A program made the translations under genes and the position numbers. Of a stretch of DNA of 64,000 nucleotides, positions 36,189-49,248 are shown piece by piece. The notes beneath the pieces are model-generated. The model saw nothing but the letters and a program-made list of their open reading frames with translations. It made no database searches and was not told the DNA's origin. Each line of letters begins with the position of its first letter. The first letter of the stretch is position 1. Origin of the DNA: Chlorocebus sabaeus (taxonomy: Eukaryota; Chordata; Mammalia; Primates; Cercopithecidae); contig NC_132926.1 of assembly GCF_047675955.1 (NCBI RefSeq), positions 16,796,826 to 16,860,825 of the forward strand, in the 5' to 3' direction.

Positions 36189-36829
36189 TAATAAGGATGT
36201 TACCACTGAAGTAGAGCTTACATATCATGTGTTCCTTTGTGTTCCAAACCACTTTCTAAGAAAAACTAGTTCCATAATATGGTACAAGGTTATTAACAAC
36301 AAATGAGAAAACAAAACTAACGTTTGTCTTTTTAAATAGATTTGAGAATCAGGGAATTCCACCTAGTTTAGGAGCGTCAGATTATACTATACTTCACTGT
36401 ATTAAATTATTCTGAGGAAGGCTAAAGGAAATAAACAACAACCATTTAACTTTATCCAAGTACTTGCCAAACCTTTTCGATCATAGAATGTGGTTTCCAT
36501 AGAACATCAAATAAGATCTTGTGGAACTAATTTTGTTGTTCACAGTTTTGTAAACACTGAATTAGAATCCTATCCATAACAGACGTGGAAGTTTATACCC
36601 AAGATATTCTCCTCTCTACAACTACAGGAGTATTTAAAGAAGTCAATAATATGGCAAAATAAAACTTCAATGTCCCATTAATTAGATAAAATATTATTAT
36701 ATTAAATACTAATCTCACCAGATGCCGTGGCTCCAAAGTTCTCTTTTTACTAATATCTCTATTATTTTCAAAATTAAGCGGTTGCATATAAAATATCTTA
36801 TATTTGAGATAAATTATATCTATCATATT
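36189..36829. other. No gene recognised
   Basis: I see nothing that I can support in this interval. Confidence 0.45.
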
Positions 36830-37177
36830 TGAGAAGTCCATTTCACAATGCTGATAAAGACATACCCAAGACTGGGAAGAAAAAGCGGTTTAATTGGGCT
36901 GGGTACAGTGGCTTACACCTGTAATCCCAGCACTTTGGGAGGCCAAGGCGGGCAGATCACGAGATCAGGAGATCAAGACCATCCTGGCTAACACGGTGAA
37001 ACCCTGTCTCTACTAAAAATACAAATAATTAGCTGGTCGTGGTTGTGGACGCCTGCAGTCCCAGCTACTCTACTCAGGAGGCTGAGGCAGGAGAATGGCA
37101 TGAACCTGGGAGGCAGAGCTGGCAGTGAGTGGAGATCGTGCCACTGCATTCCAGCCTGGGCGACAAGCGAGACTCTG

Positions 37178-37218
<41 letters not shown>

Positions 37219-37511
37219 TTAATTTGGACTTACAGTTTTACATGGCTGGGGAGGACTCGGAATCATGGCGGGAGGCAAAAGGCACTTCTTACATGGTGGC
37301 GGCAAGATAAAATGAGGACGATGCAAAAGCAGAAACCCCTGATAGCCCATCAGATCTCATGAGACTTATTCACTTCCAAGAGAACAGTATGGGGGAAACT
37401 TCCCCCATGATTAAATTTATTTCCCACTGGGTCCCTCCCACAACACATGGTAATTATGGGAGTACAATTTAAGATGAGATTTGGGTGGGGACACAGAGCC
37501 AAACCATATCT
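36830..37511 (-). mobile_element. THE1/MST-type MaLR LTR, antisense, split by an Alu
   Basis: 'gataaagacatacccaagac' near 36851 is the reversed 3' end of the LTR. 'catgattaaatttatttccc' and 'cacagagccaaaccatatc' (ending 37510) are its reversed 5' part. An Alu sits at 36896-37215. Without it the LTR is about 360 bases, normal for MST/THE1. Confidence 0.88.
36896..37215 (+). mobile_element. AluY-like with (CA)n tail, sense
   Basis: Full-length Alu whose tail is a (CA)15-type run at about 37182-37212 followed by AAA. The target duplication GGTTTAATT lies at 36887-36895 and 37216-37224, inside the MaLR LTR. Confidence 0.93.
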
Positions 37512-39249
37512 GTTAAGGCATTGGATTTATTTGGAAGAAGTAAAATGTATTGAGTCATTGAATTATGGGACAGCATGGCAGATAAGAACACGGAAAAAGA
37601 CTAGCTTGTGCCCAGATCCTTTTAAACATAAGAATGAATGATTCCAGTATAGATTTCCAAATCAACTACATAGAGCAGGAAACTGAAATAAAAAATTGCA
37701 ATATGATACTTCTAGTTCCCTCAATTACCAGGCTCCTACTCTTCATGTTAATAATAGAATAAATTAAAATGCTACATCAAACAAAACGAATAAGTAAATC
37801 GAAAACATATCTAAGTGAACAGGTTCAAGTTTAAAATAAGCTGTGAGATAAAGTTTGAAATTGGTTCACATAACAGAAAGGAGATGTTTCGGTTTATAAA
37901 GGAATTAATCATCGAGAGTCTGTGAGCTTGCCAACCTCCTGAGTATTGCAGACTTGTGTCTGCTAATGTGGCTGTCATGAGTGTAAATAAGTAAATATTT
38001 TAATAATTCCATGTTGTTTCACCTCCTGTCTAGTGGAAATCCCAGGAGTGACCACTGCTGTGACTTTTGCAAATTGGCTTAAGTTACCAGAAATTACAGC
38101 AGTTACTTTCTTAATTATTTTCTCTAGTCCTTGCTGTTAACAAAGAACTTTGTCCTTATCAAATAAGCTAGAATCAACTCTCAGAACCATTTTGTCTATC
38201 TACTACCATTAATAACTCCATTTTGCTTACACAATTATAAAATCTTTGAGACTGATATAATTCAGAATGAAAATCCATTGTTTTCTAGGCACAAGAAAAT
38301 GAATATCTGTAAGACTTCAAAGATGGAAATTCCCTAACTATCCTTGCTACTGCAGAACATTATAATGTTAAATAAATAATAATAATTAACATCTATGTGT
38401 GATTTTTCTAGCCACTTTACAAGAATCATTCTCTTTAATGCTCACACAATTCTATGAAATGGATTCTTACTATTATATTACCATAATCGTGATTACATTT
38501 AGGATGCACCCAGATAATCTAGGATAATCTACCTATATGAAAATCATTAACTTAATCACAATTGCAAAGACCATTTTCCCATACAAAATAACAGTCACAG
38601 ATTCTAGACATTAAGACCTTATACCATTGGGTGGGCATTATATGGACTGCCACATGAAACCTTCCCTCTTATATGCCTTCGGTCGATTCCACTTGAGACT
38701 TTACTTATATAAATTGTCATCATATTTCTTCAGTTAGTTAGAAAGAAAGTAAGCATAGAGATTGGTGATGTTATTCTTATTCTGTACTTGGCAGAAAGCA
38801 TACGTTGAGTGACAGATTTAATACAGAAGGTTTCAACAAATTTTCCAAAAAGAATAAAAAATATGTGCCTAAATTTTCATCCTTGCAAGTTAAGCCTAGG
38901 GCTTCATACCCAAGTAAGTAAGCCTACAAGGCATGGGCTTTGGGCATATGTAAAAACAGTATCCTAACAGAGATTACTTCAAATATCTAGCCAGGCAATA
39001 CTATATGGGTTTACCCACAAAATTAGAATGTAAGGTCATAAAATAAGAGCAAGAGATGCAAACTCTACCTAATTTTGGAAAATGGGATAGCTTTGAAAGG
39101 CTACCTATATCTTTAAGACACTGGGTAGTGGCTTCTGGGGCCTTTTTCAGTATAAAGGCAGAGTTTGAGGGCAGGATAACAAATGTGGAAAGAAGTAGAA
39201 CAAGTGGAAAAAGCTAGTCTAGAAACTCAATTCATGGTTTCCTTGTTGA
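37512..39249. other. No gene recognised; one MIR
   Basis: Unique AT-rich DNA apart from an antisense MIR at about 38365-38500. Confidence 0.5.
38365..38500 (-). mobile_element. MIR, antisense, diverged
   Basis: 'cactttacaagaatcattct' and 'ctcacacaattctatgaaat' with 'ttactattatattaccataa' follow the reversed MIR pattern. Confidence 0.65.
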
Positions 39250-39465
39250 GGGTACCAATGTAGGCCCAATTGTTTGAAACAGAAACCTAGGAGTCATACT
39301 TGTCATCTTACCCTCTCACTCTCCATAATCTATTCACCTAGGACTGTTGGCTTTAGCTCTTAAATAGCTCTCACATCCATCTATCAGCTACATTACCTTT
39401 GCTATGCTATGAGTATCTCTTGCCAGGACTATTTTAATAGCCTACTTATAGACATTCAAATTGAG
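39250..39465 (+). mobile_element. L2 ORF2 fragment, sense
   Basis: Decayed coding sequence after the RT domain. Landmarks are 'aacctaggagtcatacttgt' (from NLGVILD), 'tctccataatctattcacct', and 'ccaggactattttaatagcc' (from LDYCNSL). The frame is broken by stops. Confidence 0.75.
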
Positions 39466-40411
39466 GCATGGTCTATTCTTTATTGATACATTAAAAGTTC
39501 AGTGTACGTAATGCAGCTTAATAAACTCAAGTAGTCATATTTTTCAAACAGTTTAACAAGAACTCTCCAGTCATAACTTATACATAGAAAAATTTCCAAG
39601 CTAAATATAAATTACTATCTTAAAAGTAACATTCAGTAGAAGTTAGATGTGAACATCATGAGAAATGGTACCAACAATATGTGAAAACACATTTTTATGA
39701 TATTAAGCTAATATTTTCTCTTAGAAAAATTTCCATAAAAAACAAGGACAAAGGAGCTTATGTCCTTTGTAGAAATTTATTATATGACTTTCCAAATTAT
39801 ATTAAGCTCCTGCAAGAAATGACACATATGGGATGACTTTTTATTTGAAATTTTGTTTCTTATACTAGGGTTCATCAAGCTGTTTCATATTTATTTCTCT
39901 GATTAATGATATGTCAAAATTCTAATTCTAGTACAAATTTATGGTGTGTTGGCAAATGGAGAATGAAATGGCAATGTAGACAACAGGCAAAATTGATTTG
40001 TATCCATCTTTTCTGAATTCTAGTAAATGTTTTCCAAATGTGCTTTTCTGTTGCAACCAAACTACATATTATAGTCTTTATTTCCCTCAACTATTAATTA
40101 TGTTACTTCTGAGAGTTGAGAATTTTTTAGAGCACAATGGTATAGCTGGATGATGATTTAATGTGCCAGTTATTCAGAATTAGAGGTTCTTTTTTTAAAG
40201 AGTTTCTACTATTATGTTTCCCATTCATCAAGATGCATTATATTTTTAAAAGGTTATGTAGCACAAATGGTTTTATTGAGGTTTTAAAAATGAACATGAA
40301 TGTTGTGAATTGATAAGAAATGAAATATAACTGAGTGACTATATTGGACATGGATGAAAAAGGAAGAAAATAAATGAACTACTGGAAAAAAAGAGAGAGA
40401 GAGAGAATATG
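39466..40411. other. No gene recognised
   Basis: AT-rich sequence. A short (GA)n tract lies at 40391-40404, just before the Alu. Confidence 0.5.
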
Positions 40412-40715
40412 AGACTGGGTGTGGTGGCTCGTATCTGTATTCTTAATGCTTTTGTAGGCCGAGATGTTAGGATTGCTTGAGGTCAGGAGTTTGAGACCAC
40501 CCTAGGAAACAAGGTGAGAGTCGATCTCTTAAAAAATATAAAATAATTAGCTGGGCACAGTGGTGAGCACCTGTAGTCCCAACTACTTGGGAGGCTAAGG
40601 TGGGAGGATTGCTTGAGCCCAGGAGTTAAAGGTTACAGTGAGCCATGATTATGCTATGGTAGTCCAGCTGGGTGACAGAGTGAGACCCTGTCAAAAATAA
40701 TAATAAGAATAATAA
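40412..40715 (+). mobile_element. AluJ-like, sense
   Basis: An old Alu with many substitutions and the J-type 'ggaggattgcttgagcccag'. The tail has become (AAT)n at 40686-40713. Confidence 0.9.
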
Positions 40716-41733
40716 GGGAGAAAACGGGGATGAAGAAAGAAAGAAAATGCATGGAAAACACACAGCTCATATATTCAGGAAGCTGGACATTTATTCCACC
40801 TGTTTAACATGTAAGGTAATGTCAAGAGAGTTCTAAATAAATAAGCACTCACAGAGGTAAACATAGCACCATTAAAATGGAGAATGGGACGTTAAAATTG
40901 CTTTTGTTTTCAATGGTTCTTACAGATTCAGGACATGAATTATTGAGTCAGAAAAGAAAAATAACTATTGGCATTTGTGGTAAAATGCTAACAAAGCCAA
41001 CTTCTTATTTTTGTTATATCACGTCACTAAGAAATAAACCTTAAACTTTGTAAAGATTAATGAGCATATTCTTTTAGACACCACCATTTTTGCCAAAGTT
41101 CAAATAGTGCAACAATGTTTAAAAACACATTATTCATACTTACGAATCTTACCACTTTATAAGTAATGAAAAATAGTTATTTCAACAGTATTTATCAAAC
41201 AAAACTCCTTGAAGACCTGATGATAATAGGATTTTGAATGTTGACTACAGGGAATGTTTCTTAGTCTATTTCAAATCATTATTGCAACAAGTTGTTCTAC
41301 CAGAAGTTTAGCTATACAGTAGTTAGTGGGTGACATAGAGGTTCAGCTTTTTACCATTAGTCAAGAAGAAACCAGAGTCCTGCATGCACAATCAGTATAT
41401 ATCTAGGGATTAGGGCAGAATGAAACGGAATGTGACTCAAACTGAGATTCTTCACTTAAAAGTTTGAGATACCTAATTAGTTTTTAAAATGGGGTGAACT
41501 TCAGCGATAAATGCAAAGGAGAAAATAGAAGTGTTCTTTGTAGCTCAGAAGTATTGCACATTTACTTTGTACCATTTCATAATGAAATCACAGGGATTTC
41601 TTACTTGGAGTTACTCAGTTTCAATCTCTCTTTGTATCCTCTCCATTTTCTTGTGGGGGAATTATCTTCTTATTCTCATATGTAGGCTGCGTAAGAAGGT
41701 TGTTGCTGTTGGTATTTTCCCAGATTGGAAGAT
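40716..41733. other. No gene recognised
   Basis: Open frames of 63 and 112 codons at 41494-41685 and 41531-41869 lack domains, and the second runs into the Alu. Confidence 0.5.
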
Positions 41734-41751
41734 AAAAATGGCTGAAGTTGG

Positions 41752-42068
41752 CCAGTCGTGGTGGCTCATGCCTCTAATTCCAGCACTTTGGGAGGCTGAG
41801 GAGGGCGGATCACAAGGTCAGGAGACCAAGACCATCCTGACTAACACGGTGAAATCCCATCTCTACTAAAAACACAAAAAATTAGCCAGGCATGGTGGTG
41901 GCCGCCTGTAGTCCCAGCTACTCAGGAGGCTAAGGCAGGAAAATGGTGTGAACCTGGGAGGCGGAGCTTGCAGTGAGCAGAGATCGCTCCATTGCACTCC
42001 AGCCTGGGAGACAGAGCAAGACTCCGTCTCAAAAAAATAATAATAAAATAAAATAAAATAAAATAAAA
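41752..42068 (+). mobile_element. AluY-like with (TAAAA)n tail, sense
   Basis: Full-length with a tail of (AAAAT)n units at 42032-42068. The diverged target duplications are TAAAAATGGCTGAAGTTG (41734-41751) and TAAAAATAGCTTAAGTTG (42069-42086). Confidence 0.93.
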
Positions 42069-42086
42069 TAAAAATAGCTTAAGTTG

Positions 42087-42924
42087 TAATTCAAGAGACT
42101 CTTTACTCATCTCCTGCCCCAAGAGATCTAGGGGGCCAGCTTGTAGCTTAAACACTTTTGATCACTGAGGCTCTGGTGAACCAGAGAAAGGAATATATGT
42201 AGGTCATTCAACCTTATATGTCATCCAACATCCTGACCACATTGTTTCAGTTGCAGAATGATCACTGTGCATCTTTCTTCTTGGTTTCTGACGGTTTCTG
42301 TGTTTTGTCCTCCAGCCTCCTACTAATTATTTGAGACTCCATAGTACTTCTGATAAATTCATTTTTACTTAGATGTAGATATCATCAGTGAATTCATTTT
42401 GAAATAAGCAAAATAGAAAACCTCAGAAATGAACTCATTGCCATGTGAATAATCTCTAACATTAGTATATTGAGTTAGCTTTGAATCTTGTTCACTTTAT
42501 AAAATAAACAATTCCTCAATAGGATTATCACAGGCTTTTATAATTAAAACCATGCTCAAAACTTTCTATTCTAATCTCTCATCTTTTTTGTTTCCTTGCC
42601 TCTGCATGAGCAATGACAATGATGTAGGTGTAAAAATGTGAAGTATCTTTGTAAAAGAGTCAGGAACTCTGGGAAGAATAACACAAATTGGTTACATTTA
42701 TTTTTATATCTTAAAAAAGATACATTAAAAACAATTTATATTATTCTTATTCTTCTGATAGTTTAACGTGTTTTAAATAGTTGTTGAAGTACAACAGACC
42801 TTGGTACCATAGGCTCCCAAATCATGAAATTGTGTACACATAAACAATTCTAAGTATTGAAATTTTGGAAACAGTCTAAATTTATCTAACAATATTTTTT
42901 GAGTAATTCTCATGTAATTGACTC
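42087..42924. other. No gene recognised
   Basis: I see nothing that I can support in this interval. Confidence 0.45.
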
Positions 42925-43190
42925 CCTTTTTTTTTTTTTTCAGACGGATCTCAGTTGCCCAAGTTGGAGTGCAGTGGTGCAATTATGACTCACTGCAGCC
43001 TTGACCTCCTAGCTCAAAGTGACCCTCCCACCTCAGCCTCCCAAGTAGCTAGGACTATGGGCAATTTTTTTTTTTTTCTTGTAGAGACAGGGTCTCATTA
43101 TGTTGCCAGGGCTGGTCTCAAACTTCTGGTTTCAAGGGATCCTACACGTTGGCCTCCCAAAGTGCTGGGATTGCACCACTGCACCTGGAC
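42925..43190 (-). mobile_element. AluJ-like, antisense, with deletions
   Basis: T-run at 42927-42941. J-type 'gactcactgcagccttgacc' is present. The middle is shortened ('gggcaattttttttttttct' near 43060), and the 5' end ('gggattgcaccactgcacct') lacks some consensus bases. Confidence 0.88.
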
Positions 43191-45429
43191 AGATGGTTAA
43201 CGTTTTTATACAAAAGGTAAGCAATAAAGAAATAGTCAGTGACTGATGTATCATGTTTCCCAGTGGAATACATTGGGAATTGAGATGCCTTATTAGAAAG
43301 TTCTGCATAACATCACTACTAATATCTAAATGCTGAGGATAGAACGAACTACAGTAACAAACAACGCATTTTTGGGGGCCATACAGAATCTCCTGTATGA
43401 CACAGTGGAAATTAAAACACAATACTAGTTTAAAGTACTCAGGGAAAAGTTGCAACTTAAGAAAAGGGAAGTGTACAATAAGGAAAATCTTACAGAAGAA
43501 AAAGAGAAAGCAGTGGTAGCTATCTGATACCAAAGAGTCCTGCCAGTTCTGCTTCTTTCTTTTTGCAGTTGCCCTTGCCTCCTTGCCAGGTTAACTCTAG
43601 AGATCTGTCACCAGGGGTCTTGAAATCTATAGCTTTTTGGTAAGTGGACACATATTTCAAATCTAGATGAGTTGGCCTGAATCCTATTTAATGGGAATAT
43701 TGAGTCTGCTCCCACTTTGATTTTGGAAAACACTTGGTGTTGACGATGCTGCAGACCATAACCTGGAGAGTAGCAGTGTGAAATCCAAAGATATCAGTGC
43801 CCAGAAGCTTGCAAGAGTGACAGCCATCTTCATAAAAATGGCTTGGAATCTTTTTTTCCCACTATGCCCAACTGAGAACTATCTCTTTTGTTCATTTTCT
43901 CTCTCTTTGTCTCTCATTCAGCAAGAAAAAAAGCTGCTCTACACTCTTGCCTAATTTAAACAGTGGACAAAAAACACAACATCTATTTTGAAATGCACAT
44001 AGAGATTCAGCATATATTGGAAGGAGATAAGCTTCCACAAAGCTGAGAGGGTGCATCTGTGATTGGAGGAGTCAGACAGATGCACCTGATGCTAAACCAA
44101 CTTCTGAGGAGGTTTGGAAAAAGCAACACAGTTCCTTTCTCATTGGAAGTGAATCATGACCATTCCCTGCTTATGGTGCTGGAACAGTTTCCTATTTTTG
44201 TTACAAGAAGCATTATCTGGCAGGAAAAGTGAAACAATCCCCACACAGTTAAAGAAAATGTGTGAAAAGGAAAAATCGCTAATTTATTTTTCATAATGAG
44301 TTTCTCTAGACCTTCACTTTGATAACTTTCATCATCACGTCTTATAAATGAGTTTTTTCCTGTTTTTTTTTTTCTGAGTTATTGTTTAAATTAATGATGT
44401 TCTTTTACGTTGATGAAAACAAATGAAAATGAGGGCATGCTCACAAAAGGTGTATTTTCCTTTGAATATTGGCATTAAGGTACTTTAGGTTATGATTTCC
44501 AGAATTAAACCAAGGAAGATATATTCAGAAAAGTTTGTTCTAATGATTTGGAATGAGATACTACAGAAATAGAGGTTCTATATTATTCTGTCAGTGCTGT
44601 TCATTAACATACTTTACAAGTGTGAAGTGTGCATTGTAAAGTGCACAACTCAATGTCATAAAATTATTTTTAGTACCACTGACATCAACTTCATCACTGT
44701 CCTTAATGCTCTCTTAAAAATCCTATATGTACCAGGTTCTTGATCTTGGTTTAAATTTCCTTGATTTTGGCTTCCCTATTTTTCTTCCTTGAATCACATT
44801 CTGACTCATCCTTAGTCTGAATGCTCCGGGAAGCAGCTCATGCAATGGAAGCCCTGGCACCCACGACCCTTCCCCTGTGCCAGCCTACTTGATTGGTTCA
44901 CGTCTCATCCCACCCAACACTTCCCAACCTGTCTAGCCAAACGTGTAGGAACGAACAATAAGTCACTGAATATTTTAACATTTCTTCCACATTTGGAACA
45001 CCAGAAAAGTGAAGAAATTCAGTGAGGGCAATTGTAAAGAAATACACAAAGTAAATTATTGTTGACATAATATTTGCTTCAATATTTTAGATTTCCATAT
45101 ATTTGCAGTGGTTACAAGTACAAAAGGCTATATTTAGATGAATAAAATGAAAGTGGAAATCAATTATCTAAGAAATTATAATTATTAGCATATTCTAGGT
45201 AGAATATATTTATTTATTTAACCATTTGATCAGTGTAGTTTTTTCTAAGTAATCCTTAGTATAAGAGTAGTATTAGTTTGTCATACCAATTTCAAAATTC
45301 CTTTTGATGCTTTTGTTTATGGTAGTAATAATGTTGGAAAGACTTGATTATTAATTACTTTGTGAATACAGAGAGTAGAATTCTTTACTACGACATATCT
45401 ACAGTTCTGATTCTGCCTTTATTTCTAGA
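43191..45429. other. No gene recognised, 2.2 kb
   Basis: A mildly GC-richer patch at 44820-44950 holds no frame longer than about 60 codons. I could not identify any repeat. Confidence 0.45.
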
Positions 45430-46080
45430 GTCATCTACTTCCATGCCTTATATTCATTTTTTAAATTAAGTAAAATAATTTAGAGCTCTCAAAAGCATAT
45501 GCCTTTGCACTTGCCATTTTATCAGCAAGAAAAGCCCCTTCTTCTCTCCCATCATGACCCTGAAGAACTTTTTTTTTTTTTTTTTTTTTTTTGAGACAGA
45601 GTCTCACTCTGTCACCCAGGCTGGAGTGCAGTGGCGAGATCTTGGCTCACTGCCACCTTTGCTTCCCAGGGTCAAGTGATTCTCATGCCTCAGCCTTCCA
45701 AGTAGCTGGAATTACAGGCATATGCCACCATGCCCAGCTAATTTTTGTGTTTTTAGTAGAGACAGGAGTTTCACTAAGTTGGCCAAGCTGGTCTCAAACT
45801 CTTGGCCTCAAGAGGTCTGCCTGTTTTGACCTTCCAAAGTGCTGGGATTACAGGTGTGAGCCAGCACATCCAGACTGAAGAACTATTATTAAAATGACTT
45901 TCAAGACATAACGCCTTTCAAAGCCTTTCCTGACTAACCCCCAGCAAGCACCTCTGGCATGATTATCTCCCTTTTTCTGTCCTTAAGTTATGTCCCCATA
46001 TATACCTTTTTCAGTCAAAGAGTATGTGGCACAGAAATGTAAGTGTGGATTTTGCCTCTATCATCCTGTTACTCCAGCTA
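45430..46080 (+). mobile_element. L2, sense, split by an Alu
   Basis: 'atgcctttgcacttgccatt' before the Alu, and 'tttcaaagcctttcctgact' then 'ccctttttctgtccttaagt' after it, follow the L2 3'-region order in the sense direction. Confidence 0.7.
45570..45874 (-). mobile_element. Alu (AluS-like), antisense
   Basis: Full-length antisense Alu with its T-run at 45570-45592. The target duplication CTGAAGAACT is exact at 45560-45569 and 45875-45884, inside the L2. Confidence 0.95.
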
Positions 46081-46204
46081 GATTTTAACTTCCATAAAAT
46101 CTTCCATGGTTATGACAGCTGTAACAAACTAAAAAAAAATAATAATTCATATGAAGCTTGAAAGCATTCTGTGATGGTTTTTTAAATCTCTAGAAATTAT
46201 TTGA

Positions 46205-46684
46205 TAATATTATTTTCAAGAAGTGAAGCTTAATTCCTCTCCTGTTGAGTATGAGCTGGACTTGATTTGCTTCTGATAAATAATATATGGTGAAAATGAT
46301 AGAGTATGACTTCTAAGACTAGGTTATATAGATAGGCATTACAGGCTCTTTCTTGGCTGTCTGTCTTAAATCCATTGCTCTGAGAGCAGCTAACTGTCAT
46401 ACCGTGAGAACACTCAACAGTCTATACAAAGACTCATGTGGCAAGGAATGAGGGCACCTGTTGATAGCCATATGAATGAGCATTTTGTAAGTGAATTCTC
46501 CAGCCCCAATCAAACCCTCAGATAACAACAGGTACCACTGACATGCTGAATTCAACTTCTTGAGATAGTCTGAGGTAGAATCACCGAGATGAGTTGCTTC
46601 TGATTTTCTCATCTCCAGAAACTGTGAGATAATAAATGTTTGTTGCTTTAGGGCACTAAATTTGGGGGTCAATTTGTTATGTAG
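46205..46684 (+). mobile_element. MLT1-type MaLR LTR, main part
   Basis: 'gagtatgacttctaagacta' near 46303, 'gctctgagagcagctaactg' near 46377, and 'aactgtgagataataaatgt' near 46619 are MLT1 landmarks in the sense direction. The LTR is cut 3' of 'ttgttatgtag' by a younger MaLR and resumes at 48732. Confidence 0.8.
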
Positions 46685-46958
46685 TGATATGGTTTGGCTG
46701 TGTCCCCACCTAAATATCATCTTGAACTGTATTTCCCAAATTCCCATGTGTTGTGGGAAGGATCTGGTGGGAGGTAATTGACTTCTTACTCCTGCCACCA
46801 TATGAAGAAGGATGTGTTTGCTTCCCTTTCTGCCATGATTGTAAGTTTCCTGAGGCCTCCCCAGGCCTCTGGAGCTGTGAGTCAATTAAACCTATTTTCT
46901 TTATAAATTACACAATCTCAAGTATTTCTTCCTAGCAGCATAAGAATGGACTAATACA
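46685..46958 (+). mobile_element. 5' LTR of MST-type MaLR provirus
   Basis: Runs from TGATATGGTTTGGCTG to 'ctaataca'. At 274 bases it lacks about 110 bases present in the 3' LTR (between 'gggaggtaattga' and 'ctcctgccaccatatgaaga'). The usual polyadenylation-type 'caattaaacc' region remains. Confidence 0.9.
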
Positions 46959-48347
46959 ATAAATTGGTACCACAGAGAGTGGGCTGCTGCTATAAAGACA
47001 TCCAAAAACGTGAAAGCAACTTTGAAACTGGGTAATAGGCAGAAATTGGGACAGTTTGGAGGGCTCAGGAGACAAGAAGATGTGGGAACATTTGGAACTT
47101 CATAGACACTTGTTGAATGGTTTTGACAAAAATGCTGATGATGTGGGCAATGAAGTCTAGACTGAGGTGGTGTCTAAGAAAGATGAGGAAATTAAGGGGA
47201 ACTGGAGCAAAAGTCACTCTTGCTATGCATTAGCAAAGAGACTGGTGGCATTTTTCCCCTGCCCTAGAGATGTGTGGAACTTTAAGCTAGAGAGGGATGA
47301 TTTAGGGTATCTGATGGAAGAAATTTCTCAGTGGCAAAATGTTCAAGAGAAGGCAGAACATAAAAGTTCAGAAAAGTTGTAGCCTGACCATGAGGTAGAA
47401 AAGGAAAACCCATTTTCTGAGAAGTTCATGCCAGCTGCAGAAATTTGCATAAGTAACAGGGAGCCAAATATTAATCACCAAGACAATGGGGAAAATGTCT
47501 CTAGGGCATGTCAGAGACCTTTACAGCCCATAGCAGCCCCTCCCAGAGGGTTCAAGCTCCAAGTCTTCGTGGCTTTCATGTGGTGTTGGGCCTGAGGGTG
47601 CATAAAAGTTGAGAATTGAGGTTTAGGAACCTCAGCCTAGATTTCAGAGGATGTATGGAAATGCCTGGATATCCAGGCAGAAGTTTTCTGCAGGGATGGA
47701 ACCCTCATGGAGAACCTCTGCTAGGGAAATGTGAAAGGGAAATGTGGGGTGGGAGCCTCTACACAGAGTCCCTACTGGGGTACTGACTAGTGGAGCTGTG
47801 AGAAGAGGGCCACAGTCCTCTAGACCCCAAGAACGTAAATCCACTGATAGCTTACACCAAGCACCTGGAAAAGCTGCAGACACTCAATGCCAGTCCATGA
47901 AAGTAGTCAGGGAGGGAACTGTACCTTGCAAAGTCACAGGGGCAGAGCTACCCAAGGCAATGAGAGCTCACCTCTCGCATCATCGTGCCCTGAATGTGAG
48001 ACATGGAGTCAAAGGAGATTATTTTGGAGCTTTAAGGTTTAATGACTGCCCTATTGGATTTTGGACTTGCATGAGGCCTGAAGCCCTTTGTTTTGGCCAA
48101 TTTCTCCCATTTGGAATGGAAATATGTACCCAAAGCCTGTATTCTTATTTTATCTAGGAAGTAACACACTTGGTTTTGATTTCACAGGCTCATAGGTGGA
48201 AGGGATTTGCCTTGTCTCAGATGAGACTTTGGGCTTGGACTTTTGGGTTAATGCTAGAATAAGTTAAGACTTTGGGGGACTGTTGGAAAGGCATGGTTGT
48301 GTTTTGAAATGTGAGGACATGAGTTTTGGGAGGGGCCGGGGGCAGAG
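46959..48347 (+). mobile_element. MaLR internal region (MST/THE1-int type)
   Basis: The non-autonomous interior of an ancient ERVL-MaLR retrovirus-like element, which encodes no reverse transcriptase. It begins right after the 5' LTR with the usual 'aattggtaccacagagagtg' leader and ends in a purine-rich primer tract (48331-48347). A 137-codon frame at 47744-48157 corresponds to a stretch that is often open in this family. I regard it as a relic without known function. Stops close the remaining frames. Confidence 0.85.
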
Positions 48348-48731
48348 TGATGTGGTTTGGCTGTGTCCCCACTCAAATCTCATCCTGAATTGTAGTTCTA
48401 ATAATCCCCACATGTTGCAGGAGGGACCCAGTGGGAGGTAATTGAATCATGATGGCGGTTACCTTTATGCTGCTCTCGTGATAGTGAGTGAGTTCTCACA
48501 AGGTCTGATGGTCTTATGAGGGGCTTTTCCCCATTTTGCTCTGCACTTCTCCTTGCTGCCGTCATATGAGGCAGGATGTGTTGGCTTCCCCTTCCACCAT
48601 GATTGTCCATTTCCTGAGGCCTCCCCAGCCCTGCACAGTTTAATTAACTGTGAGTCGATTAAATATCTTTGGTTTATAAACCACCCAGTCCTGAGTATTT
48701 CTTCATAGCAGCATGAGAACAGACCAATACA
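48348..48731 (+). mobile_element. 3' LTR of MST-type MaLR provirus
   Basis: A full 384-base LTR from TGATGTGGTTTGGCTG to 'ccaataca'. The flanking 5-mers TGTAG (46680-46684) and TGCAA (48732-48736) are each one change away from TGCAG, as expected if the target was the MLT1 sequence 'ttgttatgcagcaata'. Confidence 0.9.
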
Positions 48732-48750
48732 TGCAACAATAGGTATATAA
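48732..48750 (+). mobile_element. MLT1 LTR 3' terminus
   Basis: 'caacaataggtataatag' continues the MLT1 end interrupted at 46684. Confidence 0.7.
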
Positions 48751-49248
48751 TAGAAGTCCTTTAAATAACACTTAAATAGTGTAGTAGATACCGGTATAGT
48801 TCTTTCAGTAATGGGTAAATACCATAATATGCAGAGCAAGAGAGTTATGAGGCTATACATTCAGAAAAAGGGAGGATTTTGGTTATTTAAGGGGGGATAT
48901 TACTCATAGTTGTATTAAACATTAGAGTAGGCTGACTGAAATATATTGCTGAATCTTCTAAATGCTTCTTAAAATAAAATAGATTGATTTTTTTACCTGT
49001 ATTTGATCTTCCAGTACAACTTCTTAGATCTTATTGCTATATAACATTGAAATTAAATATTTCCATAACTTCCTGATACGTGAGTTGCAGTTCTGTCATG
49101 CTTGTCATATGGTAAATGATTAATGATTGTTTAATTTCACATCATTAAAACTCAGTGACTGAAATGGAAAATATATTTTTTGATGTATTAGGTAAAAATA
49201 TGCATGGTGGAATGAATGAAACTGCTAAACACCTACATGAATTTGGAA
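48751..49248. other. No gene recognised
   Basis: I see nothing that I can support in this interval. Confidence 0.45.

Noticed and set aside
47744..48157. 137-codon frame in the MaLR interior as a possible domesticated gene
   Set aside because: This stretch is commonly open in THE1/MST interiors; one copy alone gives no evidence of selection.
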